This document shows positions 47,231-60,100 of a DNA stretch of 64,000 nt, piece after piece. This DNA comes from Rhyzopertha dominica (lineage: Eukaryota; Arthropoda; Insecta; Coleoptera; Bostrichidae): the NCBI GenBank assembly GCA_025024175.1, contig QCXZ01000041.1, positions 37,071,786 to 37,135,785 on the forward strand, written 5' to 3'. Made by a program: the position numbers and the translations under genes. The notes under the pieces were generated by a model that was given only the letters and a program-made list of their open reading frames with translations, searched no databases and was not told where the DNA came from. Position 1 is the first letter of the stretch; each line of letters starts with the position of its first letter.

Positions 47231-50200
47231 AGGTAAAACGGGAAGAGGTTGGGCATTCATGACTTGCTAGATATTTAGATTATCTTTTTCACTTTATAAT
47301 ACAGAAGGCAACGTATACTTTGTGTGAAAGTTCTTTGTTTATCGTCACTAATAAGCATGCAAATTACAAAAAACGTGCCTGTTAAAACAGCCTGTTTAAT
47401 TTTTAAAAAATATGTTTCAGTGTTCAAATCAGATTTTGAAAGCAATTATTTACGAATAGTATTACTATTTTTATGATGTTATAATCTTTTCCACTTTAGC
47501 TAAGTTATATTAATCACTAGAGAGGGGTGTTCGTAGTAATATTTGATCCAGTCAAATAACTTAAAAAAGCAATATTTACCACCATTTGCAGAGAAAAATT
47601 TAATTTCTTAACATTTATCAGTTACTAGATGCACACATTTCACTCATACATTCATGTAGACTACCGCGATTTTTAGCTGAACTCTATAATAAAACTGCGC
47701 ACAGGACCGGATCTATTTTGTTTGTTTAAGGGTGCACGGTATGCAACCTGTTTTACATGGCCCGGCGTTGGGACTAGTGTTGCCTAGTGGTAGGGATTAT
47801 TTGTCAAAGTAGGAATGTAAAATTAGTAGCCTCTCATATTGATTTACAGACCAGTCCTTCGACAAACAGGTTTTTTAAAATCACTTATTATAAATGTACA
47901 GTGGTAGGCAAAAAACCTTTTATTTCCTCTGATAGATATCTTAGTTTTCATTCCTATCATGAACTGAAAACTAAGATAAATCTGATTTTGAGATTAAACG
48001 GGCAAAGAAATTACAGTAATTAAACACAATTAAAATAATTTCATATCATACTTTAATAAACAAAAGTTAAATCCATTTTGATACCTAATACCTACATATT
48101 AACTTTGATTTTATTTTGGTAATTATTATAGTTACTTGTAAGTTATGAACATATTTTACTGTAATTCTAAAAAAAAATGCAAACCCTAAATACGGAGACA
48201 TTTTTCCCGTCACATAAGGTAATTTTTTTTCGGACAGGTGATACCCAGTTATCTTTGTTATAAATTTAACAGTCAATAACTAGTATCACATGTCTATAAT
48301 AAGAAATACAGCACTAACTTGCTAATAAGCTTAAATCATACATCCGTGCAACACAAACACATAAATATATACATTAAATGATTTTTTTAATAATTCCTCC
48401 ACGGTACTGATTAAAATTGCTTCCATGAGACCCCATTTACTATAAAATTTACAGCGCCACTGACAGATGTCACGCCCGTGTTTACCAATTCGTGGAGACA
48501 TAACAGCTATTCTTGTTATACTGCCTAAACCATTTTAAAATTACTTAGCTAGAAAAGTATGAAACAAACAAACGATGGCGAAACCTCTACAGGAGAAAGA
48601 AACAAAAAATAAAAACATGAAAGGCCGTGGATGGCGGAATTTTGGTACACTAATTTTGCGCATGCCTATGGAGTGCTTGCAATAGTATTAATTTTTAGCT
48701 ACAATTATTTTAATAATTTTAAATTTCCGCCAAAGTTTAGCTTAGAACGCCAAAAGTCATTAAAATTTACTACAACTTTTATGTCATAGTTATTCATCAA
48801 AGTTTTATACAAGGGTTAGCATCACTTACCACAAAGTCACGCCTACAGCTGCTAATTCTTCATTGTTGCAATGGCATGTAAATAGTTCTACGAAATGAGC
48901 AGCGATCGCTACAATCACAACTTGATACTGTAATGTCCGTACCACAATTTTATAGCCCAAATTTTTGTTCCAATTTTTTTCCGTGTAAAAGTATGAATGA
49001 TTACTATAACGTAAAATAGTTTTCTAGGTATAACCGCCTAAATTAAAAAAGCTAAATTTCACAAATACGTATGGAGCAAGTTATTTATTGCCATTATAAG
49101 CCATCTCAAATGCTAGCGCATAACTTGCAAGAGACACATGTGTGTATTGCCAGCGCCTAGGTGATAACGGGATTAGCAACTACAATGAGAAGCTTAATAC
49201 GATTGTAACAACTCAGAATTCAAATTTCAGTTTTCATTAACACAGCTGGCTAAATTAACTGAAAATTGTACAAGACACTAACAATGTTACGGGAGGCGCT
49301 GCCAAGTCTGTTGTGGTTGGAAAGTTCCTCTAAATAACATTTATCTGTGAGCTTTAATAATTTACTTAGGTGAAGTGTTCAACGTGCGGCAGACGCGGTT
49401 ATGACTTTACTTGCTTAATTGCTGCTATTACCAAACAGTAAGAATGAACAGGTAAGAAACTACCTAGCTCCCTCGCCTCCAAGTTGCCATATACGCATGA
49501 ATGAGATTTGTTTTAATGCAGCCATTACACATTTCACCGAAGAAAACGAAGTGAACGTATTTCTTCGATAGCATATCTGAAAATACGGGATACTGTTTTT
49601 ATACAAAGGCAATTCAGAAATTTTAATGCTACAATTCAATATTATATTGTTTTTTGTATTTAATAATTACACCGCTTATTTGCATTCTTCACAACACTTT
49701 ATGCACCATAAACTAGGTGTAGTGTACACCAGTATGAATTTATCCCATATTTTATGAAAAAATACGATTGCAAGATCGAAACAACTTTTAATTTAAGAGA
49801 CGAAGGCACAGATTCTGTGCTGTTATAAAGAGTATAGCAAATTGTACTATTTATGCAAAAATTGAAAATTCCTATCAAAAGTTTGTTATCGGAGCATCGA
49901 ATCACAAAAACCTTAGACAGTAAATAACTGATTTTATGGAATGCTGTAAACATTTTTCCACTGTCAAATGATGGCATGTTTAAAAATTGATTTGTGAGAA
50001 TATTGTGCCCAACCGGTAAACACTCTACAATCACAACCATGATGATTTCTGTTGTTTCGAACACACACACACACATATTTGGCTTTTTAGGACAAGCGGC
50101 GGTGGAAGGACTTCCATAAAAACAATGCAGCTTCTATCGCGCTGTCGTGGGAACCCCATTAGTTAAAACTAACGTCTGTCACTAGAGTTAGGACATTCGA

Positions 50201-50724
50201 TTCTATTCAAATCGTTCAATGAATTGCTAAATTCGGATCATTCAAATCGTTCATGAATCATTGCCGAGAATTTTCGTCAGAAATCGCAATTATTCTCGTA
50301 GATAAGGGGTCCTACACTTCTCAAACGGCTCGGTTGTTCATAACAACCTCTCTCGTCAATGACGACCGACGCACGAACGATGATGGTTCATTAGCTGTAA
50401 GCTGAATCAAGTTTGTTCAAGTGTGAGTGGTTCAATTTGAACGACTTAGTCGTAAACCACCTCATGAACGTCTTAACTCTATCAGTCACGCGTCAGTAAA
50501 TTTTGAGTCTCCATGGTTTCCTATGCGTGCACCATCGGAAGTCATATTGGATGGCGTGATCCTAAAAAGCCTTAATCTCCAAATATTCCAACATTTTGAA
50601 GCATTTCTGGCTTAACTTTTTCAAAAACAACCTGGATTCAATTTCTTATGCCCTTAATTAATCCATAATTAGAAGTAAGTGTTACATGTAGTTCGTATAT
50701 AAATTAAATAAACGATTTTAGGCC
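47231..50724. other. Long non-coding stretch with a hAT-like palindromic patch
   Basis: No gene recognised. Around 50180-50450 repeated words (ATTCAAATCGTTCA, CGTTCATGAATC) after TAGAGTTAGGACATTCGATT resemble the ends of insect hAT-type MITEs. A CA microsatellite lies at 50061-50077. Confidence 0.35.
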
Positions 50725-50760
50725 CTGACGAAGGAGGCAAACACCTCCGAAAACTTGGCG
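50725..50760 (+). ncRNA. Hammerhead-like core motif
   Basis: CTGACGA is followed by GGAGG-CAAACA-CCTCC (a perfect five-pair hairpin) and GAAA (50749-50752). This matches CUGANGA-stem II-GAAA, although one extra A separates core and stem. No obvious stem I or stem III partners were found. Such motifs occur in Penelope-like and other retroelement ends. Confidence 0.3.
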
Positions 50761-51801
50761 AATAGTTAAAAGGATTTAAAATTTATTGAGACCAACGCCC
50801 TGATAAAATAGAATCTACGAGTATAATAATTAACAAAGGTCAATATTTTAAGTTATAATTAATAAAAAGTAAAGATTGGACTGAATGCAGCTTACATGTC
50901 CATAACGAGCGATCTACACACTGGGGTATATTCTTAAAGAAATTCCCAACAGCACTGCTGTTTGAATGGGCTCCATCTTGTTGAAACCAAATGAGACATA
51001 GCAACTGGGGTATCAAACAAAAATATTCCCTCATATTAGCATTCAGACGATAAGGTACCGTCGGTGTTGGTGAACTATCATTCAATAATGAAAGCGATCT
51101 TCATCTTATCAAAGATGATAATCCATGAAGAAGGCAGTAATTGTCTGAAAAATTGTTGTTTCTTATACTTTCCTAGAATTCTAACATTCTAAGTCCTGCA
51201 TGCGTGCTAAATACTAAACTCAATACCTAAAGTTCAATTTTGTCTGTTACAATAGTATTCCTATTTTGATGATGAGGCACATTTTAGTCTATGGAATTCC
51301 TCTTGCAGTCTTCAAAAGTAACTAACTGAACGAAACTGTAGCTGTAGTTCTGCTATCAGAAGTAGAAAAACACAGGTTTAAAATAGTAAATCTTGATAAG
51401 AAACTAAAGAAATCGACTAGGGACACTACAAAAAATGCAAAAAGCTGCATTTTTAAAAGAATCTAAAATCTACTGCCCAAGTTAAAAACGCTAAATCAAA
51501 TAAAAGGAAATTTCATTTCGTATAACCGATAATACTAAAAAATATGAACAACTCTGTGTTCAAAAACATCGTTACTTTTATTCGAAAATTCAAATTTGCA
51601 AGGCATCAAAGATGTACATCTATGTCTTATCTACAATCTTTTTTTGGAATGATAATTTTTTGATGCTGTTTACAATAGCAATGAGGTAATGTCTTTATGA
51701 CTTTTAGTTTAAAATTTGATTTACAGTTTCGCAGGTATTGCAATCGTCGCTTCAGTTTACTAAATTTTGAACTACATGCAGTTTGGAGCTAATAGCTATA
51801 T

Positions 51802-52092
51802 GTAGGAATTTAGATGGCAGTGCCATTTGTAAGCATTACACTGATATGATGACAAAGCCACCTAGCTGCCTAAACGGGTACTACTCCCTTAGGCAGCTAG
51901 GTGACCTTGTCATCATGTCAGTGTAAAGCTGACAGATGGCATTGCCATCTAAATTCTTACTTAGATCATACCAAGCCTTCGGTAAACAGGCAAAACCAGT
52001 TCTATGCCGTGCTGTCTGCACTAGACCTAAACTGCACTGATGAGCTATAATGATATAATGCAGTTGCTTGCGGTGCAGACAGCACGGCATAG
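51802..52092 (+). repeat. Diverged, rearranged copy of the ribozyme repeat
   Basis: 51891-52092 matches the 36.6-37.8 kb units (GGCAGCTAGGTG, GTCATCATGTCAGTGTAA, AAACTGCACTGATGAGCT). A reversed piece of the same sequence is joined upstream, giving 70-bp inverted arms (51802-51871 and 51891-51960) around a 19-base loop. The hammerhead keeps CTGATGA and both stem I strands (AACTGCA and TGCAGTT) but lacks GAAA and stem III (52030-52065). The outer helix CTATGCCGTGCTGTCTGCAC / GTGCAGACAGCACGGCATAG is perfect. Confidence 0.8.
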
Positions 52093-52799
52093 ATATGCAT
52101 TTTAATACTTATATAGTTAATAATTTTATTATATTGTAAATCGCTGATTAAATATCTGTGCAAAAGGACACAAAGGGCACAGTATAGGTAAAAGCGCTTT
52201 TTTTAACACTGCAAATGTTTAGGAAATCGGCAATGTAACTTTCTGTGATAGAGGTGTATAAAAGTTGTAGTGGACATAATGAGGATTATTTTGGAATCAT
52301 TTTAGGTTGGGATTTGCTGCGTTCGATGCGGGACCTTCCAAGGCCACCACCAAACTAGACACAATGACGAAATGTCAATGGTGTGCTTTTTTGTCATTCC
52401 CATGCTGGTAAGGGCCCTATAGCCCTTATAGCACTGCAAAAGGTCACTTCTGATGTGTGGGTTGAATACACCATATTTACTTCTTGCACGCGTGCAGAAT
52501 TTGATATCTCGTCCATTTTATATTCGACTTTTGATGTTGATGAGTTAAGCAAGCAACATGTGCTTTTTGGACCACCATTTTCGCATGTGGTTCGATTCAT
52601 TCTAGTGCTCCACGAGTTCACGAAGCTAGTTAACAACTAAATATTGTACTCCAAATCAATATTTGTCTTGGGATTTAACTATTTTTTTATACTATAAATA
52701 ACTTCCAAATTAAAGTTAAATTTCTGCAACGTATAACTAGTCGACAGCGGTTCTACGAAACCATACTAACGTAACGTAGACGTTATACATTTACTTTTC
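52093..52799. other. Non-coding; one unrecognised open frame
   Basis: Both strands are open at about 52383-52640 (plus strand 85 codons, minus strand 80 codons). I recognise neither product. A transposon remnant is possible. Confidence 0.3.
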
Positions 52800-53760
52800 C
52801 TTAAGCTCAATTTATCATAAGCAAAAGAAAGCGAACGCAGGTGCGATTTCTTTTTCAACACATCGCGGAGAGATTCAAATTCCCCGACTGTATGAATTAA
52901 GAATTTACTTGCATTTTTATAGCTAAATAAATAAAAGAAACGCGCCTCTAAATGTCAGTTTCTCCGGCCTACGAAATATATTGTAAGACGTATGGAAGTA
53001 GATATGAAAAGAGAATTGCAGTATAAAGGCAACAAAGGCCGGGAGACCGTCTCTAGGGACCCGAGAACGTGAGAGTTAGAAATAATGCATTAACAAACTA
53101 CGTTTACACGGCTCAGGCATTGGATCGAGGGCGGATTTGATAATAAACCTTTGGATTTTTTGCACAAAGAGGTTTGTCTTGTAGCGTCCCGGATTCGAGA
53201 ATGCATTAGCACCGGAATATAAATTCCGTCCAGAGGCGCGTTCGTCTTTATTCGATTTACAACAAAAGGATATAAATACCTCGCCGCTGCATTCAGACCA
53301 ACATTTTAATCTAGCGATTCTTCATAATAATACCTGCCTATTTCAGGGCGTCCCGTGGTTATACGAGAAAATTATACCATTTAGAAAAAATAATAACACC
53401 TAAAATTGTAGTTTTTCTCTCTTTTATCAAGCCCGCCTCGGACATTTTTATTTGTACTGCACGCCCTTTGTTCGTCGTGAAAAATGGCGACGTAGAGTTA
53501 GGGAAAAGCGATGGGTCTGATATTGTCTTCTGTGATTGTGACAAACGTGGTCCCTGCCCACTGTTCACGAATAAAAACCACGGATCTCAACAATAACGAC
53601 GAGGATCTCCTCAAGGAACGTTATAAATAGATTACCGGTGCTTTCGTCAATGGCGTTCACTTAACGACCGGCCTTTAATTTACCACTCAAAGAATTCGCA
53701 TCTCGCCCTTTCCCTAGAATGACATTAAGGCATAACGAGAATCACATTCGTTTACATAAA
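52800..53760. other. Less AT-rich, CpG-containing non-coding segment
   Basis: Compared with its neighbours this segment has more G+C and many CpG dinucleotides, no long open frame, no inverted ends and no internal repeats. That combination suggests sequence under constraint, such as a cis-regulatory region, but conservation cannot be tested here. Confidence 0.3.
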
Positions 53761-54136
53761 CACTAAGCTATTCCAAGAAGATATGGAACAGCTTTGCATT
53801 TGATAGTAAGGAAAAACAGTTATGAAAAATTATGATTTACCAAAGAAGCTTAAAACATTACCTTGAAAAGCGGTTCTGGAATATGACAAAGAAGTCCGTT
53901 TCTTGTTAGAATTTTAGGTCTTAATTACCTAATTAGGTACGCATCAATAGGTACACGACAAATATTTACGATATTACCCACTAATACCTAACCAGTACCT
54001 AATAGTGGGTGTTTTCTTTTTAATTGTGGTACAATTTTAAACTTGAATAAATATATTAAAAAGGAACAGAAGAGGCAATATATGCATTAATATTTAACAG
54101 CTACTTAGCTTTAACATTTAAAAGCACGTCTGATTT
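53761..54136. other. Non-coding stretch
   Basis: Nothing recognised. Confidence 0.4.
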
Positions 54137-54195
54137 AGGAATAAGATCGACGTTTCGGCCGTTCTTGTAAGGGGCATCATCAGGACAGGAATAAG
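54137..54195 (-). other. Short insert with hammerhead-like core between 9-bp direct repeats
   Basis: AGGAATAAG occurs at 54137-54145 and 54187-54195. The 41 bases between read, on the minus strand, CTGATGA (54183-54177), a weak GCC/GGC stem, then GAAAC (54156-54152) and GTCGAT. Stem II has only three pairs and the adjacent pair is mismatched, so activity is doubtful. The CTGATGA-to-GCCGAAACG arrangement is common in Penelope-like element ends. Confidence 0.4.
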
Positions 54196-55835
54196 GTGTA
54201 TGAAATATGGTGCAAACCTAACGCGAGAAACACATCCGAACTGAACCAAATCTCAAGGAATTCCTTAGTTGAGCGGATAATTAGCTATCTCGATGAACGT
54301 ATGGGTGAAAAAGTGACCATCAAATTCATCAAAACTTTTGGTTCTTAAATCGAAAGGTTTACATGATGCTATTACCTAATTTGTTCTTCTTGGGACACCG
54401 TATAGTTCTCTATCACCTATATAATAATTTTTTTAATGACGTTACACTCATTTTTGTCTAAGCTGTGTTTAATGTGGTAACATTTTAAGTTCGCAAAGCT
54501 CCATTAGTTGACAGAAATACATTTACTTTACTATTAACTGTATATACCGTATTTATTACAGGGCTTAATGCCAGGGGTTAATTCGTTTATTACAATGCGG
54601 GATTTTATTGCTCTCCCATTTAGATCCCCAGCGCATATTTATGTTATACTTTCCTGTTATTCAGAAGCAGCCCATAAAAAGTTTATTGCACCGCTTTAAT
54701 CCAGCGGGCTGCCAAGCTTGATAGATGTCTGGCGGTGCCTGTATTAGTATGCGAACATTATGGATCATACAGACAGGTTGGATTAGAATGTCATGTTATT
54801 ACACCGGTTTCAGTTCTCTCTAAAATTCCATTAGGTGCTCCAGCGGTGTGCACCAAACTTCTAAATTCTTCAGCAACTGCAAACAATGAGATAGCACTTG
54901 GGCATGTACAGTGGTAATCTACTTTCACTATACGTTAAATACATTTTTACGTCAAGCTGAGGCGTGTAAACGATAGTGCGAGTTTGGGCTAAGCTTTTTA
55001 AATAAATTGTTGAAGCACAACTTAATAAGTAAGTAACTATGTTAAAATAGAAGTACTTGCCTGGAATATATAGAAAAATCAAAATCTTGATGACGTGTTA
55101 TCATTGTGAAGCGTAAGTAGTTGTAGAATAACATATATATTTTCAATCGTTCTCTGAGTAAAATTCCATACCTATAATCAGTAGTTAGAAGTAGCAGATA
55201 TACCTGAATAATAGCTAATGACATCCTTACCAATATGTTTCTGTAAGGGTGAGATTTTTTAATTATTTTTACCGAATATTACCTCTGTGATTTAGTAAAC
55301 TACATCACATTCCTTATGGTAGCATAAATACAGCAATATCATCTTATATTATGATATCACATTCGTTATACATATGGATAACTCTACTAAGGTTACGGAG
55401 CAGACGATTCGCCAGATAATTTAAATTTTTACGAATATCCTATAGATGACGTCCTATGATAAGTCGTAGTCCAAAAATACTCAAAGGGTAAATGACACTT
55501 GTGAGGCAATACTTAGTTAAAAAAGAGATCTAACATATTCCGTGTTGTAACTGTTCAGAGTTTACATTAAAAATATTTTTGTCATATCCCTTTATGCAAC
55601 TATAAGATGATAAAAACATATGTAACTTGTATTTATGTTCTTACATGTGGAAAGTAGTACCGTTTTCCCTTTGTCGTCTCTATTTAACCATACAAATTAC
55701 AATGCAACGTTTTCAATGCGAGAATAGCATCTACATGGCGTTAAATTAGAAATAACGAATTATTAATTCAACTTTTCATCAAGACGCAATGCAAAAACCA
55801 TATACTTAAAGCCACTATATCTAACAAAGCAATGC
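54196..55835. other. Non-coding; less AT-rich patch at 54.55-54.9 kb
   Basis: No gene recognised. 54555-54900 stands out by G+C content, without repeat features. Confidence 0.35.
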
Positions 55836-56141
55836 AATTGACAGCCATTTTGTTTTCAACTAGATGTGGGAATAGTAAGAAGTTAGCAAACGAACGAACA
55901 AAATGTACTGTAGCTACTATTTCATACTATTATAGTCCACTAGCGGTTGTTCAGTTCAAATGCCACATCTGGTTGAATCAGTATCATACAAGTTCCTTGC
56001 ATAGTTTAAAACTAACTAGATCATTTTATTCTTACGAACTAGATTGTTCAGTGCGCCGTAACTGAATAATAGTTATAGTAAATTGCGTTCGTTCGTTTGC
56101 TTACTTCCCACCTCTAGTTGGAAACAAAGTGGCTGCCAATT
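55836..56141. mobile_element. Palindromic MITE with TAGAGGTGGGA-type ends
   Basis: The arms 55836-55900 and 56075-56141 are imperfect inverted repeats. AATTGACAGCCATTTTG with TCAACTAGATGTGGGAA on the left faces TTCCCACCTCTAGTTGG with CAAAGTGGCTGCCAATT on the right, followed inward by CAAACGAACG and its complement. There is no coding capacity. The core word TAGAGGTGGGA resembles hAT-like ends. Similarity outside that core means the true tips and target duplication are unclear. Confidence 0.6.
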
Positions 56142-57379
56142 AGGAACTTGCATTATTTTTTTCACTCTAATTTTTTTCCATATGATGCTCTCCTCATCTG
56201 TATGCCAATAATAAAATAAAATCTCGAAAAAATCAATGGTATTAAAAGCGAGTTCAACGTGTGGCATAGTGATTTGTGCATTACCGTAGCGTGACGTCAC
56301 CGTCGCCGCAGCCGTTTGCGCGCCAGTAATAATCGCCTTTGGTTTAACTTCAATCTGTGAAGTTATTTAACAACCAATTATCGTAAATGAAACACCACTC
56401 AAATTGTAAATTTTTTCTCTATTTTTGAGACAATAAAAAATTATGGGGTAGGTACTATACCATATAATCGATACCATTTGCTTCCACAATAATATGTGTT
56501 ATTATATAATATTTTTATGCAGTTACACCAATTTGTACTTGTGGTATACTCATTTGCATACTCAGAAAAATATTTCTAGAAGAAACAGATGAAATGTCAC
56601 TAACATCCTTAGGCCTTAAGCTGCTAGGTGTTGTTCCGAATTTTGCAATAAATATTTTGGTGTATTAAAAAAGATACTTACATAACGACATTAGCAAGCA
56701 ATTACTGCATGTAGGAACGTAGAAATATAAAATATAACCATTATTGTAAGGCAGAACGTACAACATACCCTAGAACATGTAACGATATTACTCGTATATG
56801 AGCAAGTTTGGTAAATGTGTGTAAAAATAAAGAATCCGTTTATTATTTTTGACCCTTCTTTAATAAAACTATTTTGCAGTTTCTTAATTTCCTACATAAA
56901 AGCTTAGAAAATGTAAATCATTGAATATGAATATTTAGTCAACCTATCTTATAAAAGAGAAATGAGGTGAGGTACATACTGAAGTAGTCTTACCAGAACA
57001 ACCCCCCTCCCCCCGCAAGATACGCCATTGCGTGCATTGTGCAACCTAATATATTGTAGTTTAGTTCATAGGTATATTATGCTCAAACTCTCTTTTCTAA
57101 AAGCTAACAGAACATAGACTAAGGCAATATAAATGATAACCGAAAATCAGGCAATTATAAATGATGCAGTAGAGTAATTGTAATTATTTTGAAGTCTTTA
57201 AGACTCACTACTACCTATTCAGATCCCAGTTTAAGTATCCTATTTTTATTCTAAATATTTAAAAATAATATCATTTTGACTGCATTCATATTTATAGTAA
57301 TAGAATTTGTAGGTGTTAAAGCAAATATTGTCTATTGGAAGTTGTCACTTCTCTACCTAATACGGCTCACCCTAGTATG
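56142..57379. other. Non-coding, with one orphan hAT-like end
   Basis: ACCCCCCTCCCCCCGCAAGATACGCCATTG at 57000-57033 reads on the minus strand as CAATGGCGTATCTTGCGG plus a G run, like one hAT terminus. No partner was found. Confidence 0.35.
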
Positions 57380-57620
57380 TGCATCTACTGGCAAAGCTAA
57401 ACCCTGTTAATTACGATAACCACTACTTCCGTGCATCGACACAAACGCACCTGCGATTAAATAGCAGGTCAGGCTAGTACACCTTAATTAAAATAACAGG
57501 CTTATGCTAAATCGAAATTTGAAAATTAAACTGTCCCGTGTTGCTCCGACAAAAGCCGCCAGATTACATTAGGGATTTTAAGATAAAGCGGGATGAGAGC
57601 ACACCCAGATAGCTGATCAT
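57380..57620. other. Less AT-rich non-coding patch
   Basis: Higher G+C than its neighbours, no open frame and no repeat. It is a candidate conserved non-coding element by composition only. Confidence 0.25.
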
Positions 57621-60100
57621 AATGAGGAAAACCCATGATTCACTTCGCTCGCTATGGATAATGGTCAAATGTATATACCTATGCCATAATCAGCAAAATG
57701 TAATAACTACTCTAATATGAAACGGCAAACACCATCAAAATAGTACCTTATGCATTCATATTATTAACTTTTTTTCCGCAAAAATGAAAATTAATTTCAG
57801 ATGTGCAGAATTATTTTCGCGTCCCTTATATTTAAAGGAGCTGTAAAGTTTAGTTGTAAAAATCTATCGCCTGGACTTAAGGGTCGATTTCATAATTTGG
57901 GTAGATAATATCAAAGACGTATTGGACATGGAAATTTCTTTTTACGTGTTTGTCAAAAGTGCGCTTTTGAAATTTCCAAATTATACAAAAGGTTTAATTC
58001 TTTATCTTTTCTTTCGCAATGCAAGACTGGTGTCAGCAAAACCCGTTGTGCTTTTATCTGAGCTTACGTATATTTGCAAGGTTTTTTAATACATGTAATA
58101 TCACACTGCGTTCATCTTAGTAAACATCTCCACAAACGACACTTTCTATTTTTAATTTTAATTTAACAGCTTTGACGCTGAATTGAAGACATCGGGGCCA
58201 CGCTTTTATGGAAATTTAGATTTTGGTACTTGGTGCTGCTGTAGTGGCACAAGCCCCACACATAATTATTTGGCTATCGTCTGATAGATGGCTCTACTAG
58301 ATAAATGTATCGTTGTTTCCACCTGTCAAATAGCGATTTCTTTGCGCAAAATGATACAAAAAAATAAGATGGTGGGTTGCACCTCAAGGAAAAGGAGCAG
58401 TTTCCCGGCGGTGAATAACAATTTAAGAGATAAAGTTTACGTAGGCGACAGCACTTCCAGCAAATCTTCAGAGTCTTCTGCAGAGCCGACTCCAAAAGAC
58501 CGTAAAAAAGACGCAATTTTGATGACAGCTGAAAACCGGCTTCCTGACCATTTTTTTCGAAGTTAGCCTGCATTACCGATTTTACCGAAACCACTAGTCA
58601 ACAAAACCTGCCAATGCTTTTTATTGTTTACGGCTTTTTCAGCATTACTCAAATTTGCTTTTTCTTTAGGAAAATATTTTTCCTCAAATAACGCCCACGA
58701 TTTCGAGGAAAGCTTTTGCTACTCCTGAAAAGTGATTTCCTTTAAGACTATAAGGCCAGAAGAATGGGCGTAATTGTAGGTGCAAGAAAAGCGGCTGGGA
58801 GTAGATTATCTTTTTGGTAACATGAAGCCAAACCCTAAAAGAGGAGTTCTTATTATAACAAGATCCAAAAATCAAGCTTCTTCAAGGAAATTAATTTTAC
58901 ATTTAGTGCTATAATCAATAGTCAGGAAATTCGTCTCCAAACCGCAAGAAAAAACACCTTTGGGAACATTTAGAAATAACAAGAAGCGCTACATTTAGTA
59001 AATAATCAAAAAGAAATACTCACTTCCAATAAGCCCAGATATTACCGAAATTGTGAAGTCAACGCTCATATCCAGGCGAGAGACTTTTATAGCACATTCG
59101 AAGGAATCAGTTTGTTTCCAGCTACCTAATTGATTAATCAATTAATAAATGCAGTAACCTCCAACATCTATCCCTTTGCGTCATAGTATACATTTACAGT
59201 GACTGATCCTTGATCTAATACATAAAGCTAAAAAAAATACTAATTTATTATATAAAATTAGTTATTTTTGTATTATAACACCGGTTGCAATTTTGACACA
59301 TATAGCTAGGTAACAGCTATAGGAGGATGCATGATTGCAACGGAGAGTTAATAAAATACAAATATTAAACGCCTTTCTTTCAACCTTTGCCTGCATTTCA
59401 CGTCTCTGACATACATTTTACATGTATCTACTCAGCGCCTGCTTTGCTACACGTCTTTCCGTCTTACTTCAGTAGTTACCAATTAAGAATGCATCATATT
59501 AGAAGACCCAATTAGCTTCGTAATTAGCATTCTAAATTGCGCCTTTCATCCTTTCCTCTATTATTTATTATTACTGGTTCGTCTTATACTTGAATGCATT
59601 GTATGAGCCTTGTGTAATTATGAAAGGAAAATTGATATAATAAAGGTGAGCTAGGATATTCCAATTTCGTCGCTAAAACATCTTTTGTGTTGTTATTTCC
59701 GTGGCTGCTGTTTATAATTCGTCCATTCTTCGAGCTGATATTGTGACACCCACATTAGTTTATAGTTGCCCCACACAATATGTATATATAAAACGTTTTC
59801 AAATCACAAAACTAATATAATGGCCTTAATACGCTGTATGCCTGCACGAAATATGACACACAACGTGAAACTTACCAGCCGTGCACTTATCGTGTTAGCA
59901 TTTTGTAGACTGACATACCTATTTCCTATTTTACTATAAGTGTCTTTTCCTGACATACAAGTGCAGAGTTAGTCAAAAGTATTAAATAAAACACTTCTCT
60001 AAATATGAGCTTTACACGAAGAGTTTCATAACTATAGTGTTTTCATTTCTTAGCCTACTTTTGGTTTTCGCACTTCAACGTCTTTCCATGCCAGCGTAAA
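57621..60100. other. Non-coding, with a cluster of ATTA-type sites
   Basis: No gene recognised. The frame 58288-58566 (92 codons, Lys/Ser-rich) has no known similarity. About 59490-59535 contains CCAATTAG, GTAATTAGC and similar homeodomain-type words in a less AT-rich patch (59380-59650). Confidence 0.3.
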
